This document shows, piece by piece, positions 1 to 11,134 of a stretch of DNA of 37,844 nucleotides. Every line of letters starts with the position of its first letter. The first letter of the stretch is position 1. The stretch comes from Nemertoderma westbladi (Eukaryota > Xenacoelomorpha > Nemertodermatida > Nemertodermatidae), in NCBI GenBank assembly GCA_032718475.1, contig JAUCBJ010003885.1:64001-101844 (forward strand), read 5' to 3'. The translations under genes and the position numbers were made by a program. The notes under the pieces are model-generated. The model was given only the letters and a program-made list of their open reading frames with translations, searched no databases and was not told the DNA's origin.

Positions 1-1979
1 TTGTCCGAGTGATTTATTAGTTCAGCTTGGACTGGGCGGATAAATCTTCGATTCCGCCATAAGTTTCGTCCAGACGGAAAGCGTAACCGATATCTGCGAT
101 CATTGGCAGTTTCAATGACTTTAGCGATGCGATCCCATTTATTAGTTGATGTATTTTGCACTAGGACAGTGGTGTTTGTCGATATTGGCGTGAGTGCAAA
201 AGCGGATCTGTTATAATAGTATTTCTGTTTCTCAGCTGTATCCAACCTTCGATGGTCGAATAAATCAGCACTTCTTTGCCATTCTGGCGAATAAGCACGC
301 CAATGAGTTGGTATTAGTGTCCGCGTAGGGTGTCCGAATACACGTTGTGCCGGGGATAGGCCATCAGAATTGGGAGTGTTATATAATTCTAACATGCCAG
401 ACTGAAATTCGTGACTTTCTATGTTACCGCCGGTTTTCGCCAATAAGTATTTAGCTTTTTTGACATTTGCTTCGGCATGTCCATTTCCCTGGGGATGTTT
501 AGGTGATGAGGGAGTCCATTTAACTCCCCAAGTCTGTAGGAATTTTGACATTGTTTCTGCAGCATATTGGGGTCCTTGATCCGTTGTTAGTGTGTTGGGT
601 ATACCAAGCATTGCAAATAAACGTCGCAATACCTTTATTGTATCGGTTGCAGAAGGTGCACTGGGAAACTTTTCGACCAATAGATATCCGGAATACCTGT
701 CGGCATATATTATGTAATATTGTGTTGAAAGTTGGTAAAAATCAGATGAGACTGAAACAAATGCTCGTTTTGGAATGTGTGCTTGAAGAAGTGGTTCATG
801 AGGTAATGAACTCCGATATTTCTGACATTCTAAACATTTATTTACTGTGTTGGTGATATCAGTGGAATAACCGGGCCAGTATACGGATTGACGTGCGCGT
901 CTTTTTGTGCGGTCTATTCCTTGGTGACTTGCGTGGAGTTTACGGAGAATATCATTAACTGATGTTGGTGGAATGACAATCTGATGTCCTTTCAATACGA
1001 TACCATTTTCTATAGAAAGGTCATTGCGAATACTCTTAAACTTTTCAATGTATCCATTATTATTAGTATTTTGAAAGTTATTAGAGATTGCTGTAATAAG
1101 TTCTTGATAATTAATGTCTCTGTCGGCGCATTTACGCAAATCGTCTACTATTAAGTCAGGTATTTCGAATGCAGCTATGTTTGTATCAATTGCATGCAGT
1201 GCCGAATTTTCCATTTCTATCAGATCATCATCAATATCTGGCTCTAGAACCGGTGCTCTAGACAGTGCATCTGGGATTGAGTGTTGTTTTCCATGTTCCC
1301 AAACTACGGAAAAACTGTAGTCGCTTAGTCTAGATCTATAATTGAGAATGCGAGTGTTATCGATCTCTATTAATCCATAGTTGTTGAATATTTGGACCAG
1401 AGGTTTGTGGTCTGTGATAACAGTAAATTGGGGTATACCTGCCAAATACACATGACATTTTTTGATGGCCCATGTTATAGCTAAGGCTTCTAGTTCAATA
1501 ACCGCGTATCTGGTTTCAACATCCTTCAAGAAGCGGCTTCCGCATTGAATTAATTTCTGAACTCCTGCCTGTTTTTGCAGTAGTGCAAACCCAAGTCCAT
1601 TTAACCGTGATGCATCTGTTTTTAATATGGTTTCAGCGGTGGGATCGAACATTCCAAGAATTGGTGGGCTCAATAATATTTGTTTTGTTTTTTTGAATGC
1701 TATAGAATGCTCTTCCATCCATATAAAGTTGTTCTTTGTACTTAATAACTGGCGTAACGGAGTGGTTGCAGACGAAATTTCTTTGCTGAATGAACCCAAT
1801 TGGTTTACTAATCCTAAGAAACTACGCAGGTCTGATCTGGTAGTAGGCACTGGAAAATCTGATATTGCACTGGTTTTCCGTTGATCAATTGAAATTTCAC
1901 CATAAGAAATATGATATCCTACTCGCAGCGCCATGTAATGTTCGCTATACAGCGAATCATGAAAGGGTAAACTACCCAT
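1..1979 (-). mobile_element. Ty3/gypsy-type retrotransposon, 3' part of pol (end of RT, RNase H, integrase)
   Basis: The minus strand is one open frame with no stop from about 1979 down to position 1, where it leaves the window. In order it shows: the last part of the reverse transcriptase (thumb/connection side, about 1940-1700); an RNase H domain opening with TDASRLNGLGFAL near 1619 and containing ITDHKPL near 1420; an integrase HHCC zinc finger (His codons at 933-935 and 924-926, CxxC near 836-825); and an integrase core with Asp at 741-743, Asp at 579-581 and Glu at 471-473, which is exactly D-35-E spacing. A C-terminal motif typical of Ty3/gypsy integrases (RNRRFIRP) lies near 55. The RT catalytic YxDD part, protease and gag are absent: upstream of about 1980 the frame has stops and a 56-bp satellite begins. 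It is a 5'-truncated copy with an intact 3' pol; LTRs cannot be seen here. Confidence 0.93.
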
Positions 1980-2109
1980 CCAGATGTCTGACTGAAAGAG
2001 GGGAATCCGCTATACAGCAGTAACTTCCATGTATATTCAAAACTAAGAATAGCATATATATATTTTGAATCTCCTGCCACCATTGGATATCTTAGATCGA
2101 CTATAACAG

Positions 2110-5100
2110 TAATTCATTAACTCGTTCCCGTAGGACCCAGAAAGATGTGTCCAGCACCAAAAAGGTAACTCATTTACTCGTTCCCATAGGACCCAGAAAG
2201 ATGTGTCCAGCACCGAAAAGGTAACTCATTAACTCGTTCCCGTAGGACCCAGAAAGATGTGTCCAGCACCAAAAAGGTAACTCATTTACTCGTTCCCATA
2301 GGACCCAAAAAGATCTGTCCAGCACCAAAAAGGTAACTCATTAACTCGTTCCCTTAGGACCCAGAAAGATGTGTCCAGCACCAAAAAGGTAACTCATTTA
2401 ATCGTTCCCATAGGACCCAGAAAGATGTGTCCAGCACCAAAAAGGTAACTCATTTACTCGTTCCCATAGGACCCAAAAAGATGTGTCCAGCACCAAAAAG
2501 GTAACTCATTAACTCGTTCCCTTAGGACCCAGAAAGATGTGTCCAGCACCAAAAAGGTAACTCATTAACTCGTTCCCGTAGGACCCAGAAAGATGTGTCC
2601 AGCACCAAAAAGGTAACTCATTAACTCGTTCCCGTAGGACCCAGAAAGATGTGTCCAGCACCAAATAGGTAACTCATTAACTCGTTCCCATAGGACCCAG
2701 AAAGATGTGTCCAGCACCAAAAAGGTAACTCATTAACTCGTTCCCGTAGGACCCAGAAAGATGTGTCCAGCACCAAAAAGTTAACTCATTAACTCGTTCC
2801 CGTAGGACCCAGAAAGATGTGTCCAGCACCAAAAAGGTAACTCATTAACTCGTTCCCGTAGGACCCAGAAAGATGTGTCCAGCACCAAAAAGGTAACTCA
2901 TTAACTCGTTCCCTTAGGATCATTAACTCGTTCCCTTAGGACCCAGAAAGATGTGTCCAGCACCAAAAAGGTAACTCATTAACTCGTTCCCATAGGACCC
3001 AAAAAGATGTGTCCAGCACCAAAAAGGTAACTCATTAACTCGTTCCCGTAGGACCCAGAAAGATGTGTCCAGCACCAAAAAGGTAACTCATTAACTCGTT
3101 CCCGTAGGACCCAGAAAGATGTGTCCAGCACCAAAAAGGTAACTCATTTACTCGTTCCCATAGGACCCAGAAAGATGTGTCCAGCACCGAAAAGGTAACT
3201 CATTAACTCGTTCCCGTAGGACCCAGAAAGATGTGTCCAGCACCAAAAAGGTAACTCATTTACTCGTTCCCATAGGACCCAAAATGATCTGTCCAGCACC
3301 AAAAAGGTAACTCATTAACTCGTTCCCTTAGGACCCAGAAAGATGTGTCCAGCACCAAAAAGGTAACTCATTTAATCGTTCCCATAGGACCCAGAAAGAT
3401 GTGTCCAGCACCAAAAAGGTAACTCATTTACTCGTTCCCATAGGACCCAAAAAGATGTGTCCAGCACCAAAAAGGTAACTCATTAACTCGTTCCCTTAGG
3501 ACCCAGAAAGATGTGTCCAGCACCAAAAAGGTAACTCATTAACTCGTTCCCGTAGGACCCAGAAAGATGTGTCCAGCACCAAAAAGGTAACTCATTAACT
3601 CGTTCCCGTAGGACCCAGAAAGATGTGTCCAGCACCAAATAGGTAACTCATTAACTCGTTCCCATAGGACCCAGAAAGATGTGTCCAGCACCAAAAAGGT
3701 AACTCATTAACTCGTTCCCGTAGGACCCAGAAAGATGTGTCCAGCACCAAAAAGGTAACTCATTAACTCGTTCCCGTAGGACCCAGAAAGATGTGTCCAG
3801 CACCAAAAAGGTAACTCATTAACTCGTTCCCGTAGGACCCAGAAAGATGTGTCCAGCACCAAAAAGGTAACTCATTAACTCGTTCCCTTAGGATCATTAA
3901 CTCGTTCCCTTAGGACCCAGAAAGATGTGTCCAGCACCAAAAAGGTAACTCATTAACTCGTTCCCATAGGACCCAAAAAGATGTGTCCAGCACCAAAAAG
4001 GTAACTCATTAACTCGTTCCCGTAGGACCCAGAAAGATGTGTCCAGCACCAAAAAGGTAACTCATTAACTCGTTCCCGTAGGACCCAGAAAGATGTGTCC
4101 AGCACCAAAAAGGTAACTCATTAACTTGTTCCCATAGGACCCAGAAAGATGCGTCCAGCACCAAAAAGGTAACTCATTAACTCGTTCCCGTAGGACCCAG
4201 AAAGATGTGTCCAGCACCAAAAAGGTAACTCTTTAACTCGTTCCCGTAGGACCCAGAAAGATGTGTCCAGCACCAAAAAGGTAACTCATTTACTCGTTCC
4301 CATAGGACCCAAAAAGATGTGTCCAGCACCAAAAAGGTAACTCATTAACTCGTTCCCGTAGGACCCACAAAGATGTGTCCAGCACCAAAAAGGTAACTCA
4401 TTAACTCGTTCCCGTAGGACCCAGAAAGATGTGTCCAGCACCAAAAAGGTAACTCATTAACTCGTTCCCATAGGACCCAGAAAGATGTGTCCAGCACCAA
4501 AAAGGTAACTCATTAACTCGTTCCCGTAGGACCCAGAAAGATGTGTCCAGCACCAAAAAGGTAACTCATTAACTCGTTCCCGTAGGACCCAGAAAGATGT
4601 GTCCAGCACCAAAAAGGTAACTCATTTACTCGTTCCCATAGGACCCAGAAAGATGTGTCCAGCACCGAAAAGGTAACTCATTAACTCGTTCCCGTAGGAC
4701 CCAGAAAGATGTGTCCAGCACCAAAAAGGTAACTCATTAACTCGTTCCCATAGGACCCAGAAAGATGTGTCCAGCACCAAAAAGGTAACTCATTAACTCG
4801 TTCCCGTAGGACCCAGAAAGATGCGTCCAGCACCAAAAAGGTAACTCATTAACTCGTTCCCGTAGGACCCAGAAAGATGTGTCCAGCACCAAAAAGGTAA
4901 CTCATTAACTCGTTCCCGTAGGACCCAGAAAGATGTGTCCAGCACCAAAAAGGTAACTCATTAACTCGTTCCCTTAGGATCATTAACTCGTTCCCTTAGG
5001 ACCCAGAAAGATGTGTCCAGCACCAAAAAGGTAACTCATTAACTCGTTCCCGTAGGACCCAGAAACATGTGTCCAGCACCAAAAAGGTAACTCATTAACT

Positions 5101-5751
5101 CGTTCCCGTAGGACCCAGAAAGATGTGTCCAGCACCAAAAAGGTAACTCATTAACTCGTTCCCGTAGGACCCAGAAAGATGTGTCCAGCACCAAAAAGGT
5201 AACTCATTAACTCGTTCCCGTAGGACCCAGAAAGATGTGTCCAGCACCAAAAAGGTAACTCATTAACTCGTTCCCTTAGGATCATTAACTCGTTCCCTTA
5301 GGACCCAGAAAGATGTGTCCAGCACCAAAAAGGTAACTCATTAACTCGTTCCCATAGGACCCAGAAAGATGTGTCCAGCACCAAAAAGGTAACCCATTAA
5401 CTCGTTCCCATAGGACCCAGAAAGATGTGTCCAGCACCAAAAAGGTAACTCATTAACTCGTTCCCGTAGGACCCAGAAAGATGTGTCCAGCACCAAAAAG
5501 GAAACTCATTAACTCGTTCCCGTAGGACCCAGAAAGATGTGTCCAGCACCAAAAAGGTAACTCATTAACTCGTTCCCTTAGTACCCAGAAATATGTGTCC
5601 AGCACCAAAAAGGTAACTCATTAACTCGTTCCCGTAGGACCCAGAAAGATGTGTCCAGCACCAAAAAGGTAACTCATTAACTCGTTCCCGTAGGACCCAG
5701 AAAGATGTGTCCAGCACCAAAAAGGTAACTCATTTACTCGTTCCTGTAGGA
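2110..5751. repeat. 56-bp satellite array (about 65 units) with a 974-bp higher-order repeat
   Basis: Tandem head-to-tail units of 56 bp, each containing AACTCGTTCCCGTAGGACCC followed by AGAAAGATGTGTCCAGCACC. Variant positions (CCCGTA/CCCATA/CCCTTA, TTTACTC/TTAACTC, GATCTG/GATGTG) mark units. Four places (near 2917, 3891, 4977 and 5279) carry an extra 22-bp partial unit, so distances between them are 974, 1086 and 302 bp, each a multiple of 56 plus 22. Blocks 2165-3138 and 3139-4112 carry the same ordered series of 17 unit variants. The array abuts the truncated retroelement on its left and ends at a GTTCCTGTAGGAAC palindrome near 5740-5753. No open reading frame of note. Confidence 0.97.
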
Positions 5752-5877
5752 ACAAATGATAAATTTGTCGTTCATTTTTGGAAAGTTTTATTTATCTTTA
5801 TAACCCGTTGTTTCCATATTATTGCCATTATTGTTTATATAAAATCTTAAAAAGTGATAAACATTCAAATTGTACAG

Positions 5878-6189
5878 CCTTGGATTCGACATAAATTGAA
5901 TACTTGCGATGTTTGCGAAATAAGGCAAAGTCAGCGAGATGCCTGCGAAACGGAACCGGTACGAATTCGACCGGTTATTCGAACGATTTACTACGGTTTT
6001 CCGGATGAAGAGGAGAGATTGAGAAACATACTGGCTGGAAGAGATTTCCAAGAGAATGTGTTGATCAAAGGAGAGGTCCGTTCGACCAACTCGTTACAGA
6101 TCAAGACTGGTCGGGATTGGCCGCGGAATCTCCCGCCAATAGATCATCTTAAGATTTTAAATCGAGAGATTCCTGAGGATTTGTTATAG
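5878..6189 (+). CDS. Coding-looking exon of an unrecognised gene, probably a terminal exon
   Basis: The frame is open from a candidate splice acceptor (ATTGTACAG before 5878) to a TAG ending at 6189, about 103 codons. There is no ATG at the start; the open frame could be extended upstream only to a GTG at 5854, so a spliced start is more likely. The residues are charged and not low-complexity (for example RTIYYGFPDEEERLRNILAG near 5980-6039, and PPIDHLKILNREIPEDLL at the end). A perfect AATAAA lies 94 bp after the stop, at 6283-6288, supporting a 3'-terminal exon. An alternative is that a weak donor, GAG/GTCCGT at 6075, joins it in phase 0 to the exon at 7129, making it an earlier exon of the next gene. 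I recognise no family. The acceptor has a poor pyrimidine tract, so the left boundary is uncertain. Confidence 0.45.
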   Translation, partial: PWIRHKLNTCDVCEIRQSQRDACETEPVRIRPVIRTIYYGFPDEEERLRNILAGRDFQENVLIKGEVRSTNSLQIKTGRDWPRNLPPIDHLKILNREIPEDLL

Positions 6190-6282
6190 GGGAAGTTGGA
6201 ATAAGTTCCTTGCCGATTCTATGTGTAAAAATATGAGACAAACAATAGTAACAATTTAAAGATAATCCAGTATTAATTTAAT

Positions 6283-6288
6283 AATAAA
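6283..6288 (+). promoter_or_regulatory. Polyadenylation signal AATAAA
   Basis: Exact AATAAA 94 bp downstream of the stop codon at 6187-6189, in the expected position for the 3' end of the exon at 5878-6189. By itself AATAAA is common in AT-rich DNA. Confidence 0.4.
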
Positions 6289-6289
6289 C

Positions 6290-7128
6290 CAAATAATGGG
6301 TGGCAAAATATGCTTGGTAAGTTGATACATCGAACAAAAAAACTTATTAATGTTTGTAGACTTACTACAATTTTTTTGGACAATTTATTTATGTTGAGCA
6401 CGCTTTGCAAAGTTGACAATGACGTCCAGGTGGGATCGAACAGGTGACTTCGGGGTTGGAAGTCTGACGCGGTCTTATTTTAAAACAGAGATCTCCGCAC
6501 TTTTAATTTATTGATATACAAATATTTGTAAATATAATGTTTGCATGCGATGATACAAGTCGATCCCGGACATATCGTCTCGGTTAAATATTTCCGAACA
6601 ATGGGACGGATTCTCTGTTTCGGGTCCGAATTGTACGGGGCCGAAATGACCTGTTTTCAGTTATTAATAATCAATATCAATAAATCATTGCGTTGATTAA
6701 AATCATTTTAATTAGACTGAACTGTATTAATTTCAAATTTAACTTTAAATTTAAACGTCACTACAAATGACTAAAATCGAATAATTTGTGATCTTATATT
6801 CTATTTATGTAACTTAAACGAGATCTATTACACTTATTCTTATTCTTATTATTACACTTATCTAATACACTTATTATATTTTTATCATAGAAATCACTGA
6901 GTTTACGTTGAGGCCTTCTGGTACAGTATTATATAATTAGCTATTTTTCACTTGCGACCAAATTGCGCCTCTATCTGGTTTGTAAAGGGACATTTTCATC
7001 TTTCATCAACAGTGTGACCTGACAGATCAGTTTAGGCCCACTGTTGTAGGCCTATTGGTTTAAGATTTCTCTTATGATATTCAGTATTTTATCAAAGTTG
7101 TTACTGTAACTTGCATTTTATTTAATAG
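6290..7128. other. AT-rich non-coding stretch
   Basis: No coding exon seen. Around 6420-6475 the minus strand holds a B-box-like TGTTCGATCCC with a possible anticodon-type stem, but no A box: at most a relic of a tRNA-derived repeat. One TAGGCCTA octamer lies near 7047. The stretch ends in the pyrimidine-rich acceptor TTTTATTTAATAG before 7129. Confidence 0.5.
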
Positions 7129-10100
7129 CAACGGTCTAAATACAACTTGTATCCTGGAGCTGGCCAAGGCGTTGTCATTGACGAACAAGGTCGACTGATC
7201 TCTGCCAATAGGATAGATCCGGATCTACTACCCTCACACAGGTTAGAGATGGTCCTGTAATAAGGATTTAAAATCCAATTGGCGTAGTGTCATTTTCTGA
7301 TGACACGGACCCCCCCCCAGATTTTTCTACAAATCTTTATCATATTGCTTGAAATTTGAAACACCACTAGTTCCACTCACCGTCGTTGACCCCATGAAGC
7401 CGGAATTTTCGATTTCGCCTTTAATTTTTTTTAATAAGCGTTTTAAAAAAGTGTCTTTTGCGAAATCGCACCCTGACCCTCCGTATCGTGGCTATTCTTC
7501 AGATTAGTCGTAATTTTTCATTAGAAAGCTTGCCTTGCAAGGATTCCAAATATGTAACAATATCTGAATTTCGTTGAGAAACAGCTGAGATATAGGCGTT
7601 CAAAGATGGCAAGAATTATTGTTCGCTGCAAGCCATTTATTCTATTTAATAAATACACAAAATTCTAGAACGTGTTATTTATTTTATGAGTTGGTAGGCA
7701 ACAGCGGTATTCCTATCCAATATATCTATTGCGTAGCTATTCATACTTAAACGAAATGTTCCAGAACATTGTGTATTTATTAAATAGAATAAATGGCCTA
7801 CAGCGAACAATAATTCTTGCAATCTTTGAACGCCTATATCTCAGCTGTATCTCAACTAAATTCAGATATTGTTACATATTTGGAATCCTTGCAACGCAAA
7901 TTTTCCAATAATATGAAAAATTACGTCTAATCTGAAGAATAGCCACGATACGGAGGGTGCGATTTCGCAAAAGACACTTTTTTTAAACGCTTATTAAAAA
8001 AAATTAAAGGCGAAATGGAAAATTCCGGCTTCATGGGGTCAACGACGGTGAGTTGAACTAGTTGTGTTTCAAATTTCAAGCAATATGATAAAGATTTGTA
8101 GAAAAATCTGGGGGGGGGGGGTCCGTGTCATCAGAAAATGACACTATATTACGGTTATTACGAAAACAATTATTCGTCCCCCAAAAATTATTATTGATTC
8201 CCAAAAACAATTATTCATCCGCCAAAAATAATTACTTGTCAACCAAAAAAAATTATTCCAGCACCAAATATTTTAAATTAACTCTTGGCCAGTTGCCATG
8301 CTTCAGTTAACAGTATTCGTTCCGATAGGCCTATTGCCTTCAGAACAATGTATTTTATTATTAGGTTTCGTACCGATGTACCTACAGTATTAGGCCTACT
8401 TCAGTTTCAGTATTCGTACTGATAGGCCAAATTGCGTATCTATTATTGCCTATGGCCCATTACTTATTCTGTTATTAGGTTTCAGTATTACGGAAGTAGG
8501 CCTGCTGTTATTTATTATTATTTTTTAATAACGAAAATAATCCATTAACATTGTAACTATTATTACTTTATTTTTACTATTTGTAACTATTATTACTGTT
8601 ATTAGGTTTCAGTACGGAAGTACTGAAGTTTTTGTCTAACTTCCAGGAAGTGCTAGGCCTGTTGCTGCAATAGTATTTATTTTGGGGGATTATGTATTTA
8701 CTTTGGGCGAAATTTCTTTTGGTGGAAAATGTATTTATTTTGGGGGGAAATGTATTTGTTTTGGGTGGAAATGTGTTTGTTTTGGGGGAAAATGTATTTT
8801 TATTTTGGGGGATAATGTATTTGTTTTGGGAAAATTTGTAATTATTTTGGGGGTTTTGTCATTTATTTTGGTGCTAATAATTTGTTTTGGGGAGCATTTA
8901 TTTATTTTGGTGTTGAATAATTGGTTTTGGTGTTGAATAATTTTTTTTGGTTTTGAAAAATTTAATTTGGTGTTTGAATAATTTTATTTGGGGTGACTTT
9001 ATTTTATTTGGTTTGAATAATTTTTTTGGGGTCACATTATTTAATTTGGTGTAAAATATTTTTTTTGGGGTCATCAATTTTGGGATGACTTTATTTGGTA
9101 GCCTTTTATTCATTATTTTAATAATGCAGTGTCGCTACAAAGTTTACGGTTGTGGATCCAGCTACAGAGGCAGCCCAAGCGAGGATACTAGCTATGCGAG
9201 CAGGTCGATTCCGACCAATGGGTGACGAGAAACCGACAACGTCTAGGTATGTTAACCTACAGCAGTGTTGTGATAATTCCTCATTCATATCTTAATGGTT
9301 CATATTTATTGATTTAAGATGTTCTCAATTTTCTAGTTTGTTACAACAACTGTAGCTGTTTCTGAAGTGCGAACTTTGTTGTCTTATTTAGGCCTTTGAT
9401 TCAGTCTCTCGCTCACTGGGCTGTTGTAATAGAGTGACAGAGGGCCAATCATGGTCTGGCAAGGCAGATTTCATAGTTCTGCAAGAGCAGAGATTAAGTC
9501 TTACCCAGAACCCAGAGAGTAAGTCTTAGAGATTAAGACTCTCTTACCTTAGCCACAATAAGAAGATGATTACTGGGGTGAGGGTAAGAAGTGTAAATCC
9601 TTGTATATACCTGATATAGGGTATATGCCTAAGCAACAACATCCTTCTTTATACTGCTGCTTCAATCAACGAGCAAAAGTAGTGCCATTTAATGTTTAAC
9701 ATTATTTTTAATAATTTTTGATAAATAGTTTTCCATCAAAAAAATATTTATTAACCCTTCGGAAAAAATAAAAAATTATAGATTCAATTTAGGTTCAGTA
9801 TTATTACAACGAAAATATTAATTGTTGTTTATTCAGGATGAAAGTCACAGCAGACGGATCGAAACAATTCCTTCCCTCCCACCCGGAAACAAAGTCAGTA
9901 AACCGTCTGGATGTCGAGGTGATTGGCCTACCTGCGAGTCTATTGGACACAATGGATTTGGCACCGGGTGTGAGTGTACGGGAAGGTGATCGGGTCAAGT
10001 ACGGACCTCGACCCCGGACAAGCAGACCGGTTGACGTCGACGGCGGGACACAATCCGCGCCCCTCCGCCCACTAAAACCCCCGAATCGGTCCCGCGAAGG

Positions 10101-10197
10101 AACTTCCATACACGAGATTCTCGATATCAGTGTCCCTTTAGTTCGCCCTCTAGACTACCAACCTATTCCCCCCATTAGTAGCCTTAGTGCTACATAA
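7129..10197 (+). CDS. Unrecognised spliced gene, last three exons (7129-7241, 9130-9246, 9837-10197)
   Basis: Three exons share one reading frame with consistent phases. Exon 7129-7241 (acceptor TTTAATAG, donor CACAG/GTTAGA) reads QRSKYNLYPGAGQGVVIDEQ onward and ends in phase 2. Exon 9130-9246 (acceptor ATAATGCAG, donor TCTAG/GTATGT) reads VATKFTVVDPATEAAQARIL onward and again ends in phase 2. Exon 9837-10197 (acceptor TTTATTCAG) continues in frame to TAA at 10195-10197, with AATAAA 73 bp later. About 197 residues are covered. The C-terminal exon is proline-, arginine- and serine-rich; there is no transmembrane segment. Intron 1 (1888 bp) is almost filled by two fold-back repeats. The 5' end is not certain: a phase-0 exon must precede, possibly 5878-6075. 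I recognise no domain; an axonemal or other small structural protein is conceivable, but nothing in the sequence proves it. Confidence 0.72.
7287..8144. mobile_element. Palindromic (fold-back) MITE flanked by TA, within an intron
   Basis: The left end starts GTGTCATTTTCTGATGACAC then a run of 9 C; the right end is its reverse complement with 12 G. Both ends are flanked by TA (7285-7286 and 8145-8146), the target duplication of Tc1/mariner-type elements. The two arms, about 350 bp each, match almost throughout, including the core ATTGCTTGAAATTTGAAAC and, near the centre, ATTTATTCTATTTAATAAAT. The centre (about 7660-7760) is unpaired. It has no coding capacity, so it is a non-autonomous element. 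It lies wholly in the intron between exons 7129-7241 and 9130-9246. Confidence 0.85.
8150..9110. repeat. Fold-back of degenerate A/C-rich and G/T-rich short repeats
   Basis: From 8155 to about 8275 the top strand is a degenerate tandem of CCCCCAAAAATTATTATT-like units. From 8675 to about 9110 it is the complement in style, GGGGGAAAATGTATTTGTTT-like units grading into TGGTGTTGAATAATT units. The arms are imperfect inverted repeats, each built of short direct repeats, with an unrelated AT-rich spacer at 8290-8660. The same intron holds the palindromic element just upstream. The G-rich arm has many runs of three or more G on the sense strand. Confidence 0.6.
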
Positions 10198-10269
10198 TTA
10201 TTTGTTAATATTTAACTTAATTGTTACGGTAAATACTATTAATTTCTACTCGTATTAAGTATGTTTAAA

Positions 10270-10275
10270 AATAAA
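10270..10275 (+). promoter_or_regulatory. Polyadenylation signal AATAAA
   Basis: Exact AATAAA, 73 bp after the TAA at 10195-10197 of the three-exon gene, within a short AT-rich 3' untranslated stretch. Confidence 0.55.
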
Positions 10276-10289
10276 AAATGTTATGAGTA

Positions 10290-11134
10290 TATAAATTTGA
10301 TTGCTTTTATATCAATATATGAAAAGTAACGACTCATGTAATTATCTACTGAAACAGAGGTGGGATTGTATTATAAGTTCGAGGTTTATCGCTTCTACTT
10401 ACAACGGATGTCTCACAGATACTCCACATTGCCTCAGCCTACAATATACAATGATGGATACACCAGCAACGGTTTATATTTCCTACTATGAGCTAAGCTT
10501 GATTGTCTGTTATAATAGTCAACACGCGGTCTTCGTACACACATTGCACTGTATATTGTTACACTTACTGTGTCTTGCTATAGATTTTTTTTTATGCCAG
10601 CAAATAAATGCGATTTTTGTTTATCTTATAATTATTAAGAAATTAACGTAACCTGCGATATTGACTGTGGTTTATTGTTTTGGGTAAAAGTTACATGTAA
10701 CTGTAACCTGCTCAAATTTACCCTAATTGATAATTAATATTGTTAATTCGCAGAGACGATATATTAATTCGCCGAGATTTGCAGATATTCCCCCCTGTCT
10801 TCAGATATTACATGATATCATAATTTTCAAAAATAAAAAAATGAAATACTAAAAAAGAAAATAATTACCTATAAACCCAGAAAATTTAATTAGATTTAAT
10901 TACATAAACATTCCAGGTCCAGATATAGTTAATAAAAACTAAAAAATATAAATGTTTTTCAATTTTAAAATTAATGTTAAAAATATAAATAAATAGTATA
11001 GAATAACATAGTATTTAATAATCACTGTGATTTTAATTTTAAATAATTAATATTGGAATATTATTGCTTATAACATGCCCGGCATCATATAGTTACTGTT
11101 CAGGAATTAATTTTAGTGTTAAATAAAAAATACA
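10290..11134. other. AT-rich intergenic stretch, nothing recognised
   Basis: Short open frames here have no coding character. The stretch becomes extremely AT-rich from about 10840 to 11130, directly before the next gene. No tRNA, repeat array or element ends were seen. Confidence 0.5.

Noticed and set aside
2110-5751. CRISPR-like repeat array
   Set aside because: The 56-bp units are contiguous with no unique spacers, and the context is a eukaryotic genome.
6415-6480. tRNA gene on the minus strand
   Set aside because: A B-box-like TGTTCGATCCC is present but there is no A box at the right distance and the T stem does not pair.
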